Shown: piece after piece, positions 56,073 to 64,000 of the stretch | How positions within the stretch are numbered: the first letter of the stretch is position 1 | Layout: each line of letters opens with the position of its first letter | From: Skermanella aerolata KACC 11604 | GTDB taxonomy: Bacteria > Pseudomonadota > Alphaproteobacteria > Azospirillales > Azospirillaceae | Length of the DNA stretch: 64,000 nt | Assembly (NCBI RefSeq): GCF_000936425.1 | Contig: NZ_AVFK01000002.1 | Coordinates: 310,001-374,000, forward strand | Direction: 5' to 3' | Made by a program: the position numbers and the translations under genes | Notes under the pieces: model-generated | Database searches by the model: none | Seen by the model: only the letters and a program-made list of their open reading frames with translations | What the model was told of the DNA's origin: nothing

Positions 56073-58659
56073 GGCTGAAATAGGCATGGGCCAGCAGGTT
56101 CGAGATTTCAGGCAGCCGGTCGGCGAGCCTGTTGAGCGCGCTCCGGAGGGCGAACCGGTCGCGGATGATGTCGGGTTCGCGCAGCACTTCCCGAGCCTCG
56201 TCCACAAGGCGGATAGCCGCCGCCGTGGGACTGTGCTGGGACTTGGAGTCGATCATCGGTGGACGGGGCAGGGCGGCGAGATGCCGGGACAGGTGCGAGA
56301 GCTGGTAGGCAAGCGCGCGGGGATTGGTCTCGTCGCATAGCAGCAGGTACAGCACGGGCGTCCGCTGGGCGGTGGTATAGAAACGCTCGCGGTATGTCAT
56401 GAAGCTCTCGCCCAGTTCCAGCAGGACCTCGTGAACCGCCGGATCGTCGCCCGCGCCGTCGGCGATGCGCGTTCCGCGCATCAGCGTCACGCAGTTGATC
56501 CCGCGTTCCAGCCGCCTGCCGATGTCCAGGAAACGCCATCCGGGACCGCGCGTCATGCTTTCCTGCTCAAGACCCGCCAAGGCGGCCAGTGTCGTTATCA
56601 GGTCGTCCAGCCGCAGCAGCATCGCCGTATCGACGCGGGAGCGGGCCGATGCCGGCTCGCACTGGCGGTCGAGCTGCGTGATCACCCGCCACATGTCGAG
56701 CGACAGGCGGTCGCGCACGCCGGCGCCGGTCCGGTGCAGGCGCTGCACGTTGGCGCGCAGGCTGTTGGGATGGCTGCCGTCGAACACCGCACCCTGAAGC
56801 GCCTGCCGCAAACCGCGGCCCGTTCCGCTTTCCGCAAGGTCGACCAAGTCGCGCGGCACCATGCCGGACCAGTCCATCAGGCGCATCAGCGGCACCAGCT
56901 GGTCGTTGGCCCCTGGCCTGGCGCCGTCGGACAGGCGGCTGTAGACGCCGCGCAGGATCCTCAGCACGCTTTCCGACCGCTCGGCGTAGCGTCCCAGCCA
57001 GAACAATTGGTCCGCGACGCGCGACGGCAGGTCACCGCTGTGGGGCCTGATCTCGGCCTCGCGCGCCGCGATCGTCCTGGGCTCCATGCTTCGGACTTCC
57101 GACGGCACTCCCTGGATGCGCGAGGTCGCGACCCTGTATTCCGATGGACTGCGGCCTAGGACCCAGGTGTCCTTGCTGCCGCCGCCGTGCTGCATCGACA
57201 CGATCAGCCGGCCCGCCGTGGCGGACATGCGGGTCAATCCGCCGGGCATCACCGTATAGCCGCCATCCGGCTTGGCCGCGAGATATACCCGCATCACCAG
57301 CGGGCGCGGCTGGAGCGAGTCGTCGATCCAGGTCGGCACCGTGGACAGGCCGAGCTGCTCCTGCCCGATGAAGTCTCCCGGCCGCTCGTTGATCTTCGCC
57401 GTCAGGGCGGCGCGCTCGGCCTTGGTCAGCGATGCGCCGAAAACCGGTTCCACTCCCAGATGGGCGAAGGCGGGCTTGATGACGAGCCGGTCCAGGTGCT
57501 CGGTGACATAGGTCCGCTCTTCCTTCTGGCCACACCACCACATGGCGACGCCAGGTATCTTCAATTCCTCGCCCAGCAGGTGACGGCACAGCATGGGCAG
57601 GAACGGCTTGAACGAGAGCGACTCGACAAGCCCGCTCCCGAGCGCGTTGGCGACCGTCACGGTACCCGCACGTACCGCCTGGACCAGGCCGGCGACGCCG
57701 AGCGAGCTGTCGGTCCGAAGCTCAAGCGGATCGCAATAATCGTCGTCCAGGCGGCGCAGGATGACATGGACCGGATCGAGCCCGCTCAGCGTCTTCAGGA
57801 AGACGTGTCGGTCGCGCACCGTCAGGTCGCCACCCTCGACTAGGGTGATGCCGAGATGCCGGGCGAGATAGGCGTGCTCGAAGTAGGTTTCGTTGTAGGG
57901 GCCGGGCGTCAGCAGCACGATCCTTGGATCCGGCGTCTTCGCGGGGGCCAGACTGACGAGCATCTCGCGGAGCGAAGTGAAGAAGGGGGCGAGCGCCTGG
58001 ACGTTGCCGTCCTTGAAGGCATCGGCCAGGATCCTGCTGACGACGGACCGGTTCTCCAGCGCATAGCCGGCGCCGCTCGGCGTCTGCGTTCGGTCGCCCA
58101 GCACCCACCAGCGTCCGTCGGGTGACCGGGCGAGGTCGGCGGCGTAGAGATGCAGGTAGACCCCGCCGGTCGGCACGGCGCCGTGCACGGCGCGCTGGAA
58201 CCCCCTGTCGGAAAACAGCAGCGCCGGTGGCAGGCGGCCGGACCGGACCAGGTCCTGCTTGCCGTAAAGATCGGCCAGAACGGAGTTCAGCAGGCTGGCC
58301 CGCTGGACTAGCCCGCATTCTATCTTCTCCCACTCGACCGCGGGAATCAGCAGGGGGATCATGTCGAGCGGCCACGGCCGCTCCATTCCCTGCGGATCGC
58401 CATAGATGTTGTAGGTGACGCCGTTCTGGTGGAGGAGGCGGCGCGCCGCCTCCCACCGTTCATGCATCAGCGACGGGTCCAGGGCACCAAGGGCACCCAT
58501 GAACTTCTGCCAGTGTGGCCGCAGACGGCCACCTCCGGTAACCATCTCGTCGAAGACGGGGCCGGTGCCGTAATACAGCACGCGGCCGTCGCTGGTCGGG
58601 GGACCCTGGCCGGCGACGGCTGAACGCTCTTCAGGTTCTGGTGCTTCAGTTTCAGCCAA
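56050..58659 (-). CDS. Circularly permuted ATP-grasp/alpha-E domain fusion protein
   Basis: An 869-residue fusion. Residues about 30-510 form the circularly permuted ATP-grasp type 2 domain (formerly DUF404/DUF407), with GVTYNIYGDPQGMERPWPLD, LLTPGPYNETYFEHAYLA, the KPFLPMLCRHLLGEELKIP block and VMRVYLAAKPDGGYTVMPGG. Residues about 550-865 form the alpha-E domain (DUF403), starting SRVADQLFWLGRYAERSESVLRIL. In many genomes these are two separate genes. ATP-grasp enzymes form amide bonds using ATP, so this is a predicted peptide or amide ligase; substrates are unknown. Its start overlaps the end of the DUF2126 gene by eight bases. Confidence 0.9.
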   Translation of the reverse strand: MAETEAPEPEERSAVAGQGPPTSDGRVLYYGTGPVFDEMVTGGGRLRPHWQKFMGALGALDPSLMHERWEAARRLLHQNGVTYNIYGDPQGMERPWPLDMIPLLIPAVEWEKIECGLVQRASLLNSVLADLYGKQDLVRSGRLPPALLFSDRGFQRAVHGAVPTGGVYLHLYAADLARSPDGRWWVLGDRTQTPSGAGYALENRSVVSRILADAFKDGNVQALAPFFTSLREMLVSLAPAKTPDPRIVLLTPGPYNETYFEHAYLARHLGITLVEGGDLTVRDRHVFLKTLSGLDPVHVILRRLDDDYCDPLELRTDSSLGVAGLVQAVRAGTVTVANALGSGLVESLSFKPFLPMLCRHLLGEELKIPGVAMWWCGQKEERTYVTEHLDRLVIKPAFAHLGVEPVFGASLTKAERAALTAKINERPGDFIGQEQLGLSTVPTWIDDSLQPRPLVMRVYLAAKPDGGYTVMPGGLTRMSATAGRLIVSMQHGGGSKDTWVLGRSPSEYRVATSRIQGVPSEVRSMEPRTIAAREAEIRPHSGDLPSRVADQLFWLGRYAERSESVLRILRGVYSRLSDGARPGANDQLVPLMRLMDWSGMVPRDLVDLAESGTGRGLRQALQGAVFDGSHPNSLRANVQRLHRTGAGVRDRLSLDMWRVITQLDRQCEPASARSRVDTAMLLRLDDLITTLAALAGLEQESMTRGPGWRFLDIGRRLERGINCVTLMRGTRIADGAGDDPAVHEVLLELGESFMTYRERFYTTAQRTPVLYLLLCDETNPRALAYQLSHLSRHLAALPRPPMIDSKSQHSPTAAAIRLVDEAREVLREPDIIRDRFALRSALNRLADRLPEISNLLAHAYFSHAFSRSA

Positions 58660-61600
58660 GGCGTAGGTCTAGGGTCAACGGAAACTCCAGGTTGCGCCGC
58701 TCGGGCGGCGTCTCCATATGTCCCGGAGTGTGACCGAATGGGAAGAAGCGGGCAAGTCGCCGTCCCTCGGCCTCATGCGCATTTACCGGGAAAGTTTCAT
58801 GATTGCGTCCCCCCGGGTGAGCAACATGATATGAACAGCCGCCGACGGACCGTCCCGACCACGTATCCAGGATATCGAACACCAGCGGGCTGTGGACCGG
58901 TATGGTCGGATGCAGGCAGGAAGGCGGCTGCCATGCCCTGTACCGCACGCCGGCGACGAATTCCCCTTCAACGCCCGTGGGATGCAGCGGAACGAGGCGC
59001 CCGTTGCAAACGACGGAATGACGCGAACCGGTCAGACCGCTAACCTTGACCTGAACCCGCTCGACCGAGCTGTCCACGTATCTTACCGTGCCGCCGCCGC
59101 CCGGCTCTTCACCTAGGACGTGCCACGGTTCCAGCGCCTGCCGGATCTCCATCACGATGCCGCGATGTGCCACTTCGCCGCACAGCGCAAAGCGGAAATT
59201 GAAGTGGGGGGCGAACCACTCATCCTGGAATGCATAGCCGTGCTCGCGCATGTCGGCCAGCACGTCGGCAAGGTCCTGCTGGACGAAGTGGGGCAGCATG
59301 AAGCGGTCGGCCAGCTCGGTGCCCCAGCGCACCAGCTTGTTCTTGTACGGCGTCTTCCAGAACCGGGCGATCATGGCCCGCATCAGGAGTTGCTGCGTCA
59401 GGCTCATCTGGGCGTGCGGCGGCATCTCGAACGCCCGGAACTCCACCAGACCCAGCCGGCCGCTGCTGCTGTCCGGCGAATAGAGCTTGTCGATGCAGAA
59501 TTCCGCCCGGTGCGTGTTGCCCTGCATGTCGGTCAGCAGGTGGCGCAGCACGCGGTCGATCAGCCAGGGCGGACACCAGCCGCTGTCGGCCGCATGGTCG
59601 ATCTGGTTGAAGGCGATTTCCAGTTCGTAGAGCGAATCGTTGCGCGCCTCGTCGATGCGCGGCGCCTGACTGGTCGGGCCGATGAACAGCCCGGAAAAGA
59701 TGTAGGACAGCGCCGGGTGGTTCTGCCAGTAGGTAATCAGGCTGCGCAGCAGGTCGGGCCGCCGCAGGAAGGGGCTGTCGTTCGGCGTCGCTCCCCCGAC
59801 CACCACATGGTTGCCGCCGCCGGTGCCGACATGGCGGCCGTCCAGCATGAACTTTTCGGTACCCAGCCGCGCCAGCCGCGCTTCCTCGTAAAGGGCGAAG
59901 TTGTTGCGCACCAATTCGTCCCATGAATGGGACGGATGGATGTTGACCTCGATCACGCCGGGGTCCGGGGTCACCGCCATGCTGTTCAGGCGCGGGTCGC
60001 GGGGCGGTGGGTAGCCCTCCATAATGACCGGCATGTTCAGCTCGAGCGCCGTCGCCTCGATCTCGCCGACCAGCGCCAGATAGTCCTCAAGCATGCTCAT
60101 CGGCGGCATGAAGACGTAGAGCTTGCCGTCGCGCGCCTCGCAGCACATCGCGGTGCGGACGATCCACCAGGCGGACTTGCCCTCTTCCGGGATCTCGGTG
60201 CGGACCTCGGCCATGGCCTGATAGGCCTGCCGGCGGAGCGCTTCCGGCTTGGGCGGCTCGACCGTGCGCTGGCGCAGCGGTACCGCGTGCGGCGGCAGCG
60301 GACCACGCGTGTCGAACGGGTCCTGTTCCCAGGTGAAGGGATAGTCGCGCATATCGACCCAGGGCAGCGAGCCCAGCGGCAGGCGGTAGCCCAGCGAACT
60401 GTCGCCGGGAGCGAGCAGCAGCCGTTCCTGGCGGAGCGGCCATGTGCTGGACAACCAGACCGGACCCTTCTGGTCCATCCGGCGGTTGATCGGCAGGGCG
60501 AAGCCAACCGGTTCGTTCAGCCCGCGCTGGAAGACCTTGGCGAGGCGGGCGCGCTCCTCCTTGTCCTCAAGCTTGCTTTCCAGCGGATCGACGTTGACGG
60601 GAAGCTGGGATTCCTTGCGCAGGTAGTGCCAGGGGTCCTCATAGGCCGCCAGCACGAGGCTGGGGTCGATCCCGAGCCTTTTCGCCAGCGTCACCAGGAA
60701 CAGCCCGGCTTCCTGCGTGCCGAATCCGTAATCGACCGTCTCCTTGGCGAGCAGGTCGGAATTCGCCCACAGCGCGTCGCCGTCCTGACGCCAATAGATC
60801 GTCAGCGCCCAGCGCGGCAGACTTTCGCCCGGATACCATTTGCCCTGTCCGTAATGGACCAGACCGCCGGGCGCGAAGCGGCGCATCAGCCGGTCCAGCA
60901 GGTTGGCGGCATAGGCGCGCTTGGTAGGTCCTACGGCGGCCGTGTTCCACTCCGCGCCTTCGGCGTCGTCGATCGACACGAAGGTCGGCTCGCCGCCCAT
61001 GGTCAGGCGGACGTCGCCCTCGTTCAGCTCGATATCGATCTTATGGCCCAGCGCCTCGATGGCGCCCCACTGGCTGTCGGTATAGGGCTTAGTGACGCGC
61101 GGCGCTTCGTAGATGCGGGTGATCGACATCTCGTGGCCGAACTCGACCTCCGCTTCGTCAACGGCGCCGGTGATCGGCGCGGCGCTCGACGCGTCGGGGG
61201 TACAGGCCAGCGGGATATGCCCTTCGCCGGCCAGCAGCCCGGAGGTCGGGTCAAGACCGATCCAGCCGGCGCCGGGCAGGTAGACTTCGGTCCAGGCGTG
61301 CAGGTCGGTGAAATCGACCTCGGTGCCGCTGGGACCGTCGATGCTCTTCTGGTCGGCCGTGAGCTGGATCAGGTAGCCGGACACGAAGCGGGCCGCCAGG
61401 CCGAGATTCCGCATGATCTGGACCAGCAGCCACGCACTGTCCCTGCACGACCCGGTCCTGAGGGTCAGCGTCTCCTCTGGCGTCTGGATGCCCGGTTCCA
61501 TCCGGATGACGTAGCCAATGTCCTGCTGGAGTCGCTGGTTGAGCGCCACCACGAAGTTGACCGACTGCATCTTGTCGCGCGACACGCCGGCGACCCATTC

Positions 61601-61984
61601 CTTGAGCTTGGGACCGACTTCCGTCGTCTCCATGTAGGGGCGCAGTTCCCGCTGAAGCCAGGGCTCGTATTCAAACGGCCACTGCTCCGCGCTGGGCTCC
61701 AGGAAGAAGTCGAACGGGTTGATGACCGAGATCTCGGCGACGAGATCGACCTCGATCGACAGGAAGTCGGTCTTCTCCGGGAAGACGAACCGTGCCAGAT
61801 AGTTGGACTGCGGGTCCTGCTGCCAGTTCAGGAAGTGATGCTTAGGCTCGACCTTCAACGAATAGCTGAGAATAGGCGTCCGGCAGTGGGGGGCAGGGCG
61901 TAGCCTGACGATCTGCGGACCCAGTGAAACCAGCCGGTCATATTTGTAGAACGTCTTGTGATTGAGTGCGACGTGGATCGCCAT
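58652..61984 (-). CDS. DUF2126/transglutaminase-like giant protein
   Basis: An 1110-residue protein and first gene of the operon. The N-terminal transglutaminase-like domain (residues 1-250) has an intact triad: Cys180 (RTGSCRDSAWLLVQ), His229 (DLHAWTEVYLP) and Asp245 (WIGLDPTSG). The large C-terminal part (about 310-1110) is DUF2126, with the acidic metal/ATP-site-like segments MGGEPTFVSIDD and GTGGGNHVVVGG. By published domain analyses, DUF2126 resembles COOH-NH2 ligases of the glutamine-synthetase type. It may therefore both make and cleave amide bonds. No signal peptide; probably cytoplasmic. Confidence 0.92.
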   Translation of the reverse strand: MAIHVALNHKTFYKYDRLVSLGPQIVRLRPAPHCRTPILSYSLKVEPKHHFLNWQQDPQSNYLARFVFPEKTDFLSIEVDLVAEISVINPFDFFLEPSAEQWPFEYEPWLQRELRPYMETTEVGPKLKEWVAGVSRDKMQSVNFVVALNQRLQQDIGYVIRMEPGIQTPEETLTLRTGSCRDSAWLLVQIMRNLGLAARFVSGYLIQLTADQKSIDGPSGTEVDFTDLHAWTEVYLPGAGWIGLDPTSGLLAGEGHIPLACTPDASSAAPITGAVDEAEVEFGHEMSITRIYEAPRVTKPYTDSQWGAIEALGHKIDIELNEGDVRLTMGGEPTFVSIDDAEGAEWNTAAVGPTKRAYAANLLDRLMRRFAPGGLVHYGQGKWYPGESLPRWALTIYWRQDGDALWANSDLLAKETVDYGFGTQEAGLFLVTLAKRLGIDPSLVLAAYEDPWHYLRKESQLPVNVDPLESKLEDKEERARLAKVFQRGLNEPVGFALPINRRMDQKGPVWLSSTWPLRQERLLLAPGDSSLGYRLPLGSLPWVDMRDYPFTWEQDPFDTRGPLPPHAVPLRQRTVEPPKPEALRRQAYQAMAEVRTEIPEEGKSAWWIVRTAMCCEARDGKLYVFMPPMSMLEDYLALVGEIEATALELNMPVIMEGYPPPRDPRLNSMAVTPDPGVIEVNIHPSHSWDELVRNNFALYEEARLARLGTEKFMLDGRHVGTGGGNHVVVGGATPNDSPFLRRPDLLRSLITYWQNHPALSYIFSGLFIGPTSQAPRIDEARNDSLYELEIAFNQIDHAADSGWCPPWLIDRVLRHLLTDMQGNTHRAEFCIDKLYSPDSSSGRLGLVEFRAFEMPPHAQMSLTQQLLMRAMIARFWKTPYKNKLVRWGTELADRFMLPHFVQQDLADVLADMREHGYAFQDEWFAPHFNFRFALCGEVAHRGIVMEIRQALEPWHVLGEEPGGGGTVRYVDSSVERVQVKVSGLTGSRHSVVCNGRLVPLHPTGVEGEFVAGVRYRAWQPPSCLHPTIPVHSPLVFDILDTWSGRSVGGCSYHVAHPGGRNHETFPVNAHEAEGRRLARFFPFGHTPGHMETPPERRNLEFPLTLDLRLG

Positions 61985-62130
61985 GAATTCGCCTCAGAGG
62001 AAATGGGGGCAGGGCGCAGCGTGTAAGCCTAACACCATATGCCGCAATGCGGTACGCCGCTGTCTATTCAAAATCGACCTTTGGCGAAATCGGCTAGCCT
62101 TGCCGCCTCAGGCACGGCAAACTACCTGGG

Positions 62131-62145
62131 GCGACAGAATGTCGC
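62131..62145. promoter_or_regulatory. Inverted repeat in the divergent control region
   Basis: GCGACA-N3-TGTCGC lies in the 264-base gap between the DUF2126 operon and the divergent small winged-helix-like gene. A second perfect repeat, CCGCA-N1-TGCGG, is at 62042-62052. Either may be an operator for the divergent genes; inference from symmetry and location. The rest of the gap shows nothing else I can name. Confidence 0.4.
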
Positions 62146-62248
62146 AGACCAAGCGCATACAAGATTAAGTCCGGAGGCAGAACCGCCCGGCCGAAGGATC
62201 GCGAACAACAAAAAGAACGAGGGCGCTTCTCTGGGGAGGACACCGTCT

Positions 62249-62542
62249 ATGGGGATCGTCGTTCAACTGGGTCAGGACCAGGGCATTCCAGAACTGGCTG
62301 AAAAGGTGGCGGGCGCCTGCCGCAATCGCCTGCTCGAACGGAAGGCCGTCGCCGTATCCTTCAACCACATCAGCGAACAACTGGGCACCGACCCGCGCCT
62401 GATCCAAAAGGCCGTGACATGGCTGGAGGGGCAGGGGCGTATCGAAATCCGCTCGTTCCGACTACGCTCCCGCCCCCACGTGACTATCCCGGCAGTGTGC
62501 CGAATCGACGACGTCAACCTTTGTCCTTCCGCCGAGGAGTAA
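62249..62542 (+). CDS. Small winged-helix-like protein
   Basis: A 97-residue protein with a predicted helix-turn-helix (about residues 35-70: VSFNHISEQLGTDPRLIQKA then VTWLEGQGRIEIRSF). The latter part reads like a recognition helix and a beta wing. GGGGAGGA sits 8 bases before ATG 62249; the open frame extends 70 codons upstream but without coding character. It is divergent from the DUF2126/ATP-grasp operon, making it a possible regulator of it. No close named family is recognised. Confidence 0.7.
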   Translation: MGIVVQLGQDQGIPELAEKVAGACRNRLLERKAVAVSFNHISEQLGTDPRLIQKAVTWLEGQGRIEIRSFRLRSRPHVTIPAVCRIDDVNLCPSAEE

Positions 62543-62567
62543 GCCCGCCGGAAAGTAAGCAAAGGCC

Positions 62568-63218
62568 TTATCGAGCCTTCAGCCTGCTCCAGGCCGTGAC
62601 GAAGCGATTGGCCCGTTCAGCGACCTCCGCCACGGTCATCCCGGGCGTGTAAAGTGCCGATCCCAGCCCGAACCCGGCGACACCGGCGTCGTGGTAGTCC
62701 GTCATGGTGTCCGGCGAGATGCCGCCCACCGGCAGCAGCCGGACATCCGGGGGAAGTACCGCCCGCATCGCCTTCACGATCTTCGGGCCGATCAGTTCGG
62801 CGGGGAACAGCTTCAACGCGTCGGCCCCTGCCTTCAGCGCGGAGAAGGCTTCGGTCGGAGTCGTAATACCGGGCAGGCTGACCATGCCGCGCGCCTTGGC
62901 GGCCCGGATGATCTCGGCATCGGCATGGGGCATCACGACCAGCTCTGCGCCCAGATCGGAAAGTCTCGATACCTGCTCCACCGTCATCACCGTCCCGGCC
63001 CCGACCAGCGCATCGGCCGGCAGCAGCTTGCGGATCGATGCGATGCTGTCGAACGGCTGGGGCGAGTTGAGCGGCACCTCGATCAGGCGAAAGCCGCGCT
63101 CGTACAGTGCCTGCGCCGTGTCTTCCGCTTCGGTAGGCGTCAGGCCGCGCAGGATCGCTACCAGCGGCAGGGTGGCGAAGGCGGTGTCGATCCGTGCGGC
63201 CAGGGGAGTGCCGGTCAT
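62568..63218 (-). CDS. dgoA: 2-dehydro-3-deoxy-6-phosphogalactonate aldolase
   Basis: A 216-residue class I aldolase of the KDPG/KDPGal type, splitting 2-dehydro-3-deoxy-6-phosphogalactonate to pyruvate and glyceraldehyde 3-phosphate. Arg24 in AILRGLTP, Glu47 in LIEVPLNSP, the VGAGTV strand and Schiff-base Lys136 in DALKLFPAE are in place. The LNSP after the catalytic Glu favours DgoA over Eda. AGGAG precedes ATG 63218, and the start overlaps the dgoK stop by four bases, so aldolase and kinase are coupled. Confidence 0.93.
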   Translation of the reverse strand: MTGTPLAARIDTAFATLPLVAILRGLTPTEAEDTAQALYERGFRLIEVPLNSPQPFDSIASIRKLLPADALVGAGTVMTVEQVSRLSDLGAELVVMPHADAEIIRAAKARGMVSLPGITTPTEAFSALKAGADALKLFPAELIGPKIVKAMRAVLPPDVRLLPVGGISPDTMTDYHDAGVAGFGLGSALYTPGMTVAEVAERANRFVTAWSRLKAR

Positions 63219-64000
63219 GGGATGGTCGCTCCTTCGGAGGAATTGGGCGTGACAAGTCCGGCCGAGACGGCGAACTGAAAGAGGCCGCGTGGGGCCGTGT
63301 TGTCGAGCTTGGCAGCCGGCCGGACGCCCAGCACAGCGAGAGCGCTGACATAGCGGTCGCATAGGGCGTCTTCGCCGATCAGGACAAGCGGTGTATCGGA
63401 GTCGAGGGTGTCCCGGACAAGGGCAAGACCCGAAACCAGTTCGTTCCCGATCAGCAGCCCCGACAGATAATCCTTCAGCGCGTCCGCCGGCAGCCGGCGT
63501 GTCAGGCCAAGCGTGCGGGCCGCGAAGATCTGATGCGCCAAGTCCCCGGTGGAGCCGTTGCGCGCGGCTTCGACCCCGGCGGTAAAGGCGGCCTCGCGCG
63601 TCTCGGCGCCGCTATCGGTACCCTTCGGCATCAGCCGGCCGAGAATCGAGTGCCTGGTCAGAACAGCGAACAGCTCGCCCGTCATATAGGTGGCGAAGCG
63701 GACGATCCTGCCGTCGCTGACCTGGACCCATTTGGAGTGGGTGCCGGGCAATGCCACGCAGGCGCGGGCTGAGAATTCCGGATTGTCCGCAAGCGCGCCG
63801 GCGATCTGGATCTCTTCGCCCCGCATCACGTCGGGCGTGTCGTCCGCCGGGTCGAAGATGACGCCGGGCGCAATCAGCAGGCGGACCCCGGCGGCGCTCT
63901 CCACGGTTACGGCACTTCCGGCCAGCGTCGCAGTATCGGCCGGGCAGCGGACATAGGGTGCTTCGGCCCAGCCCTGGGCGCTGCCGACCATGCCGCCGGC
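63215..64000 (-). CDS. dgoK: 2-dehydro-3-deoxygalactonokinase, 5' truncated by the window
   Basis: The C-terminal 260 or so residues of the kinase that phosphorylates 2-dehydro-3-deoxygalactonate before aldolase cleavage. Family segments are APGVIFDPADDTPDVMRGEE, CVALPGTHSKWVQV and RFATYMTGELFAVLTRHSILG. The usual N-terminal ATPase-fold strand with DWGTSxxR lies beyond the right edge. The ATG at 63991 is internal, since the frame stays open to the window end. It is the gene upstream of dgoA in a galactonate (De Ley-Doudoroff) operon. Confidence 0.9.
   Translation of the reverse strand, partial: AGGMVGSAQGWAEAPYVRCPADTATLAGSAVTVESAAGVRLLIAPGVIFDPADDTPDVMRGEEIQIAGALADNPEFSARACVALPGTHSKWVQVSDGRIVRFATYMTGELFAVLTRHSILGRLMPKGTDSGAETREAAFTAGVEAARNGSTGDLAHQIFAARTLGLTRRLPADALKDYLSGLLIGNELVSGLALVRDTLDSDTPLVLIGEDALCDRYVSALAVLGVRPAAKLDNTAPRGLFQFAVSAGLVTPNSSEGATIP

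Noticed and set aside
59927-61903. A 658-codon plus-strand open frame opposite the DUF2126 gene
   Set aside because: No recognisable domain and antisense-type composition; the minus-strand gene has intact catalytic motifs.

Overview
The window is high-GC DNA with alphaproteobacterial gene order. The run rpsB-tsf-pyrH-frr-uppS-cdsA-dxr-rseP-bamA-skp-lpxD-fabZ-lpxA-lpxI-lpxB, followed by gltA and gltX and the competence gene comEC, is the classic Rhodospirillales/Azospirillales arrangement. LpxI in place of LpxH, together with the family mix of the accessory genes, suggests an Azospirillum- or Skermanella-like soil or plant bacterium. The genus is inferred, not proven.

Region by region. 1-2.2 kb: the end of a chemotaxis receptor and a convergent TauD-type dioxygenase, separated by a perfect bidirectional terminator. 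2.2-2.75 kb: an unusually AT-rich non-coding segment that leads into rpsB. 2.75-17.6 kb: a long plus-strand housekeeping block covering translation factors, UMP kinase, undecaprenyl-PP synthesis, CDP-diacylglycerol synthesis, the MEP pathway, the RseP protease, BamA/Skp outer membrane assembly and lipid A synthesis, closed by glyoxalase I. 17.7-20.8 kb: gltA and gltX on the minus strand, plus a tiny membrane-protein candidate. 20.8-24.2 kb: comEC and two tandem glycine-zipper lipoproteins. 24.3-30.6 kb: an acetate-sensing and uptake module, with a LuxR-type regulator, a giant symporter-fused hybrid kinase (CrbS/MxtR type), a DUF485 protein and the acetate permease ActP.

30.6-46.6 kb is accessory metabolism. 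It holds a GntR regulator divergent from an SsuABC-like importer with two different permeases and a fumarylpyruvate-hydrolase-like enzyme. Next comes a second operon-like run: aminotransferase, agmatinase-family ureohydrolase, a complete PotABCD-type importer, a nitrilase-superfamily amidohydrolase and a sorbosone-dehydrogenase-like beta-propeller. That run reads like uptake and stepwise catabolism of a guanidino or polyamine compound. An unrecognised protein and a PfkB kinase follow, on opposite strands. 46.9-50.0 kb: a DEAD-box helicase and release factor RF3. 50.1-53.7 kb: a 4-hydroxybenzoate module (AraC-type PobR, PobA, PcaK-like transporter) with a clear palindromic operator. 53.7-55.0 kb: a membrane diguanylate cyclase. 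55.06-61.98 kb: a three-gene minus-strand operon of a DUF2126/transglutaminase giant, a circularly permuted ATP-grasp/alpha-E fusion and a second transglutaminase. This is the best candidate in the window for a poorly understood biochemical system. 62.2-64 kb: a small winged-helix-like protein and the De Ley-Doudoroff genes dgoA and dgoK, with dgoK cut by the window end.

No tRNA, rRNA, CRISPR array, insertion sequence or prophage gene was seen. Starts were chosen from Shine-Dalgarno spacing, family alignment and overlaps with neighbouring genes, and differ from the longest open frame in many cases.
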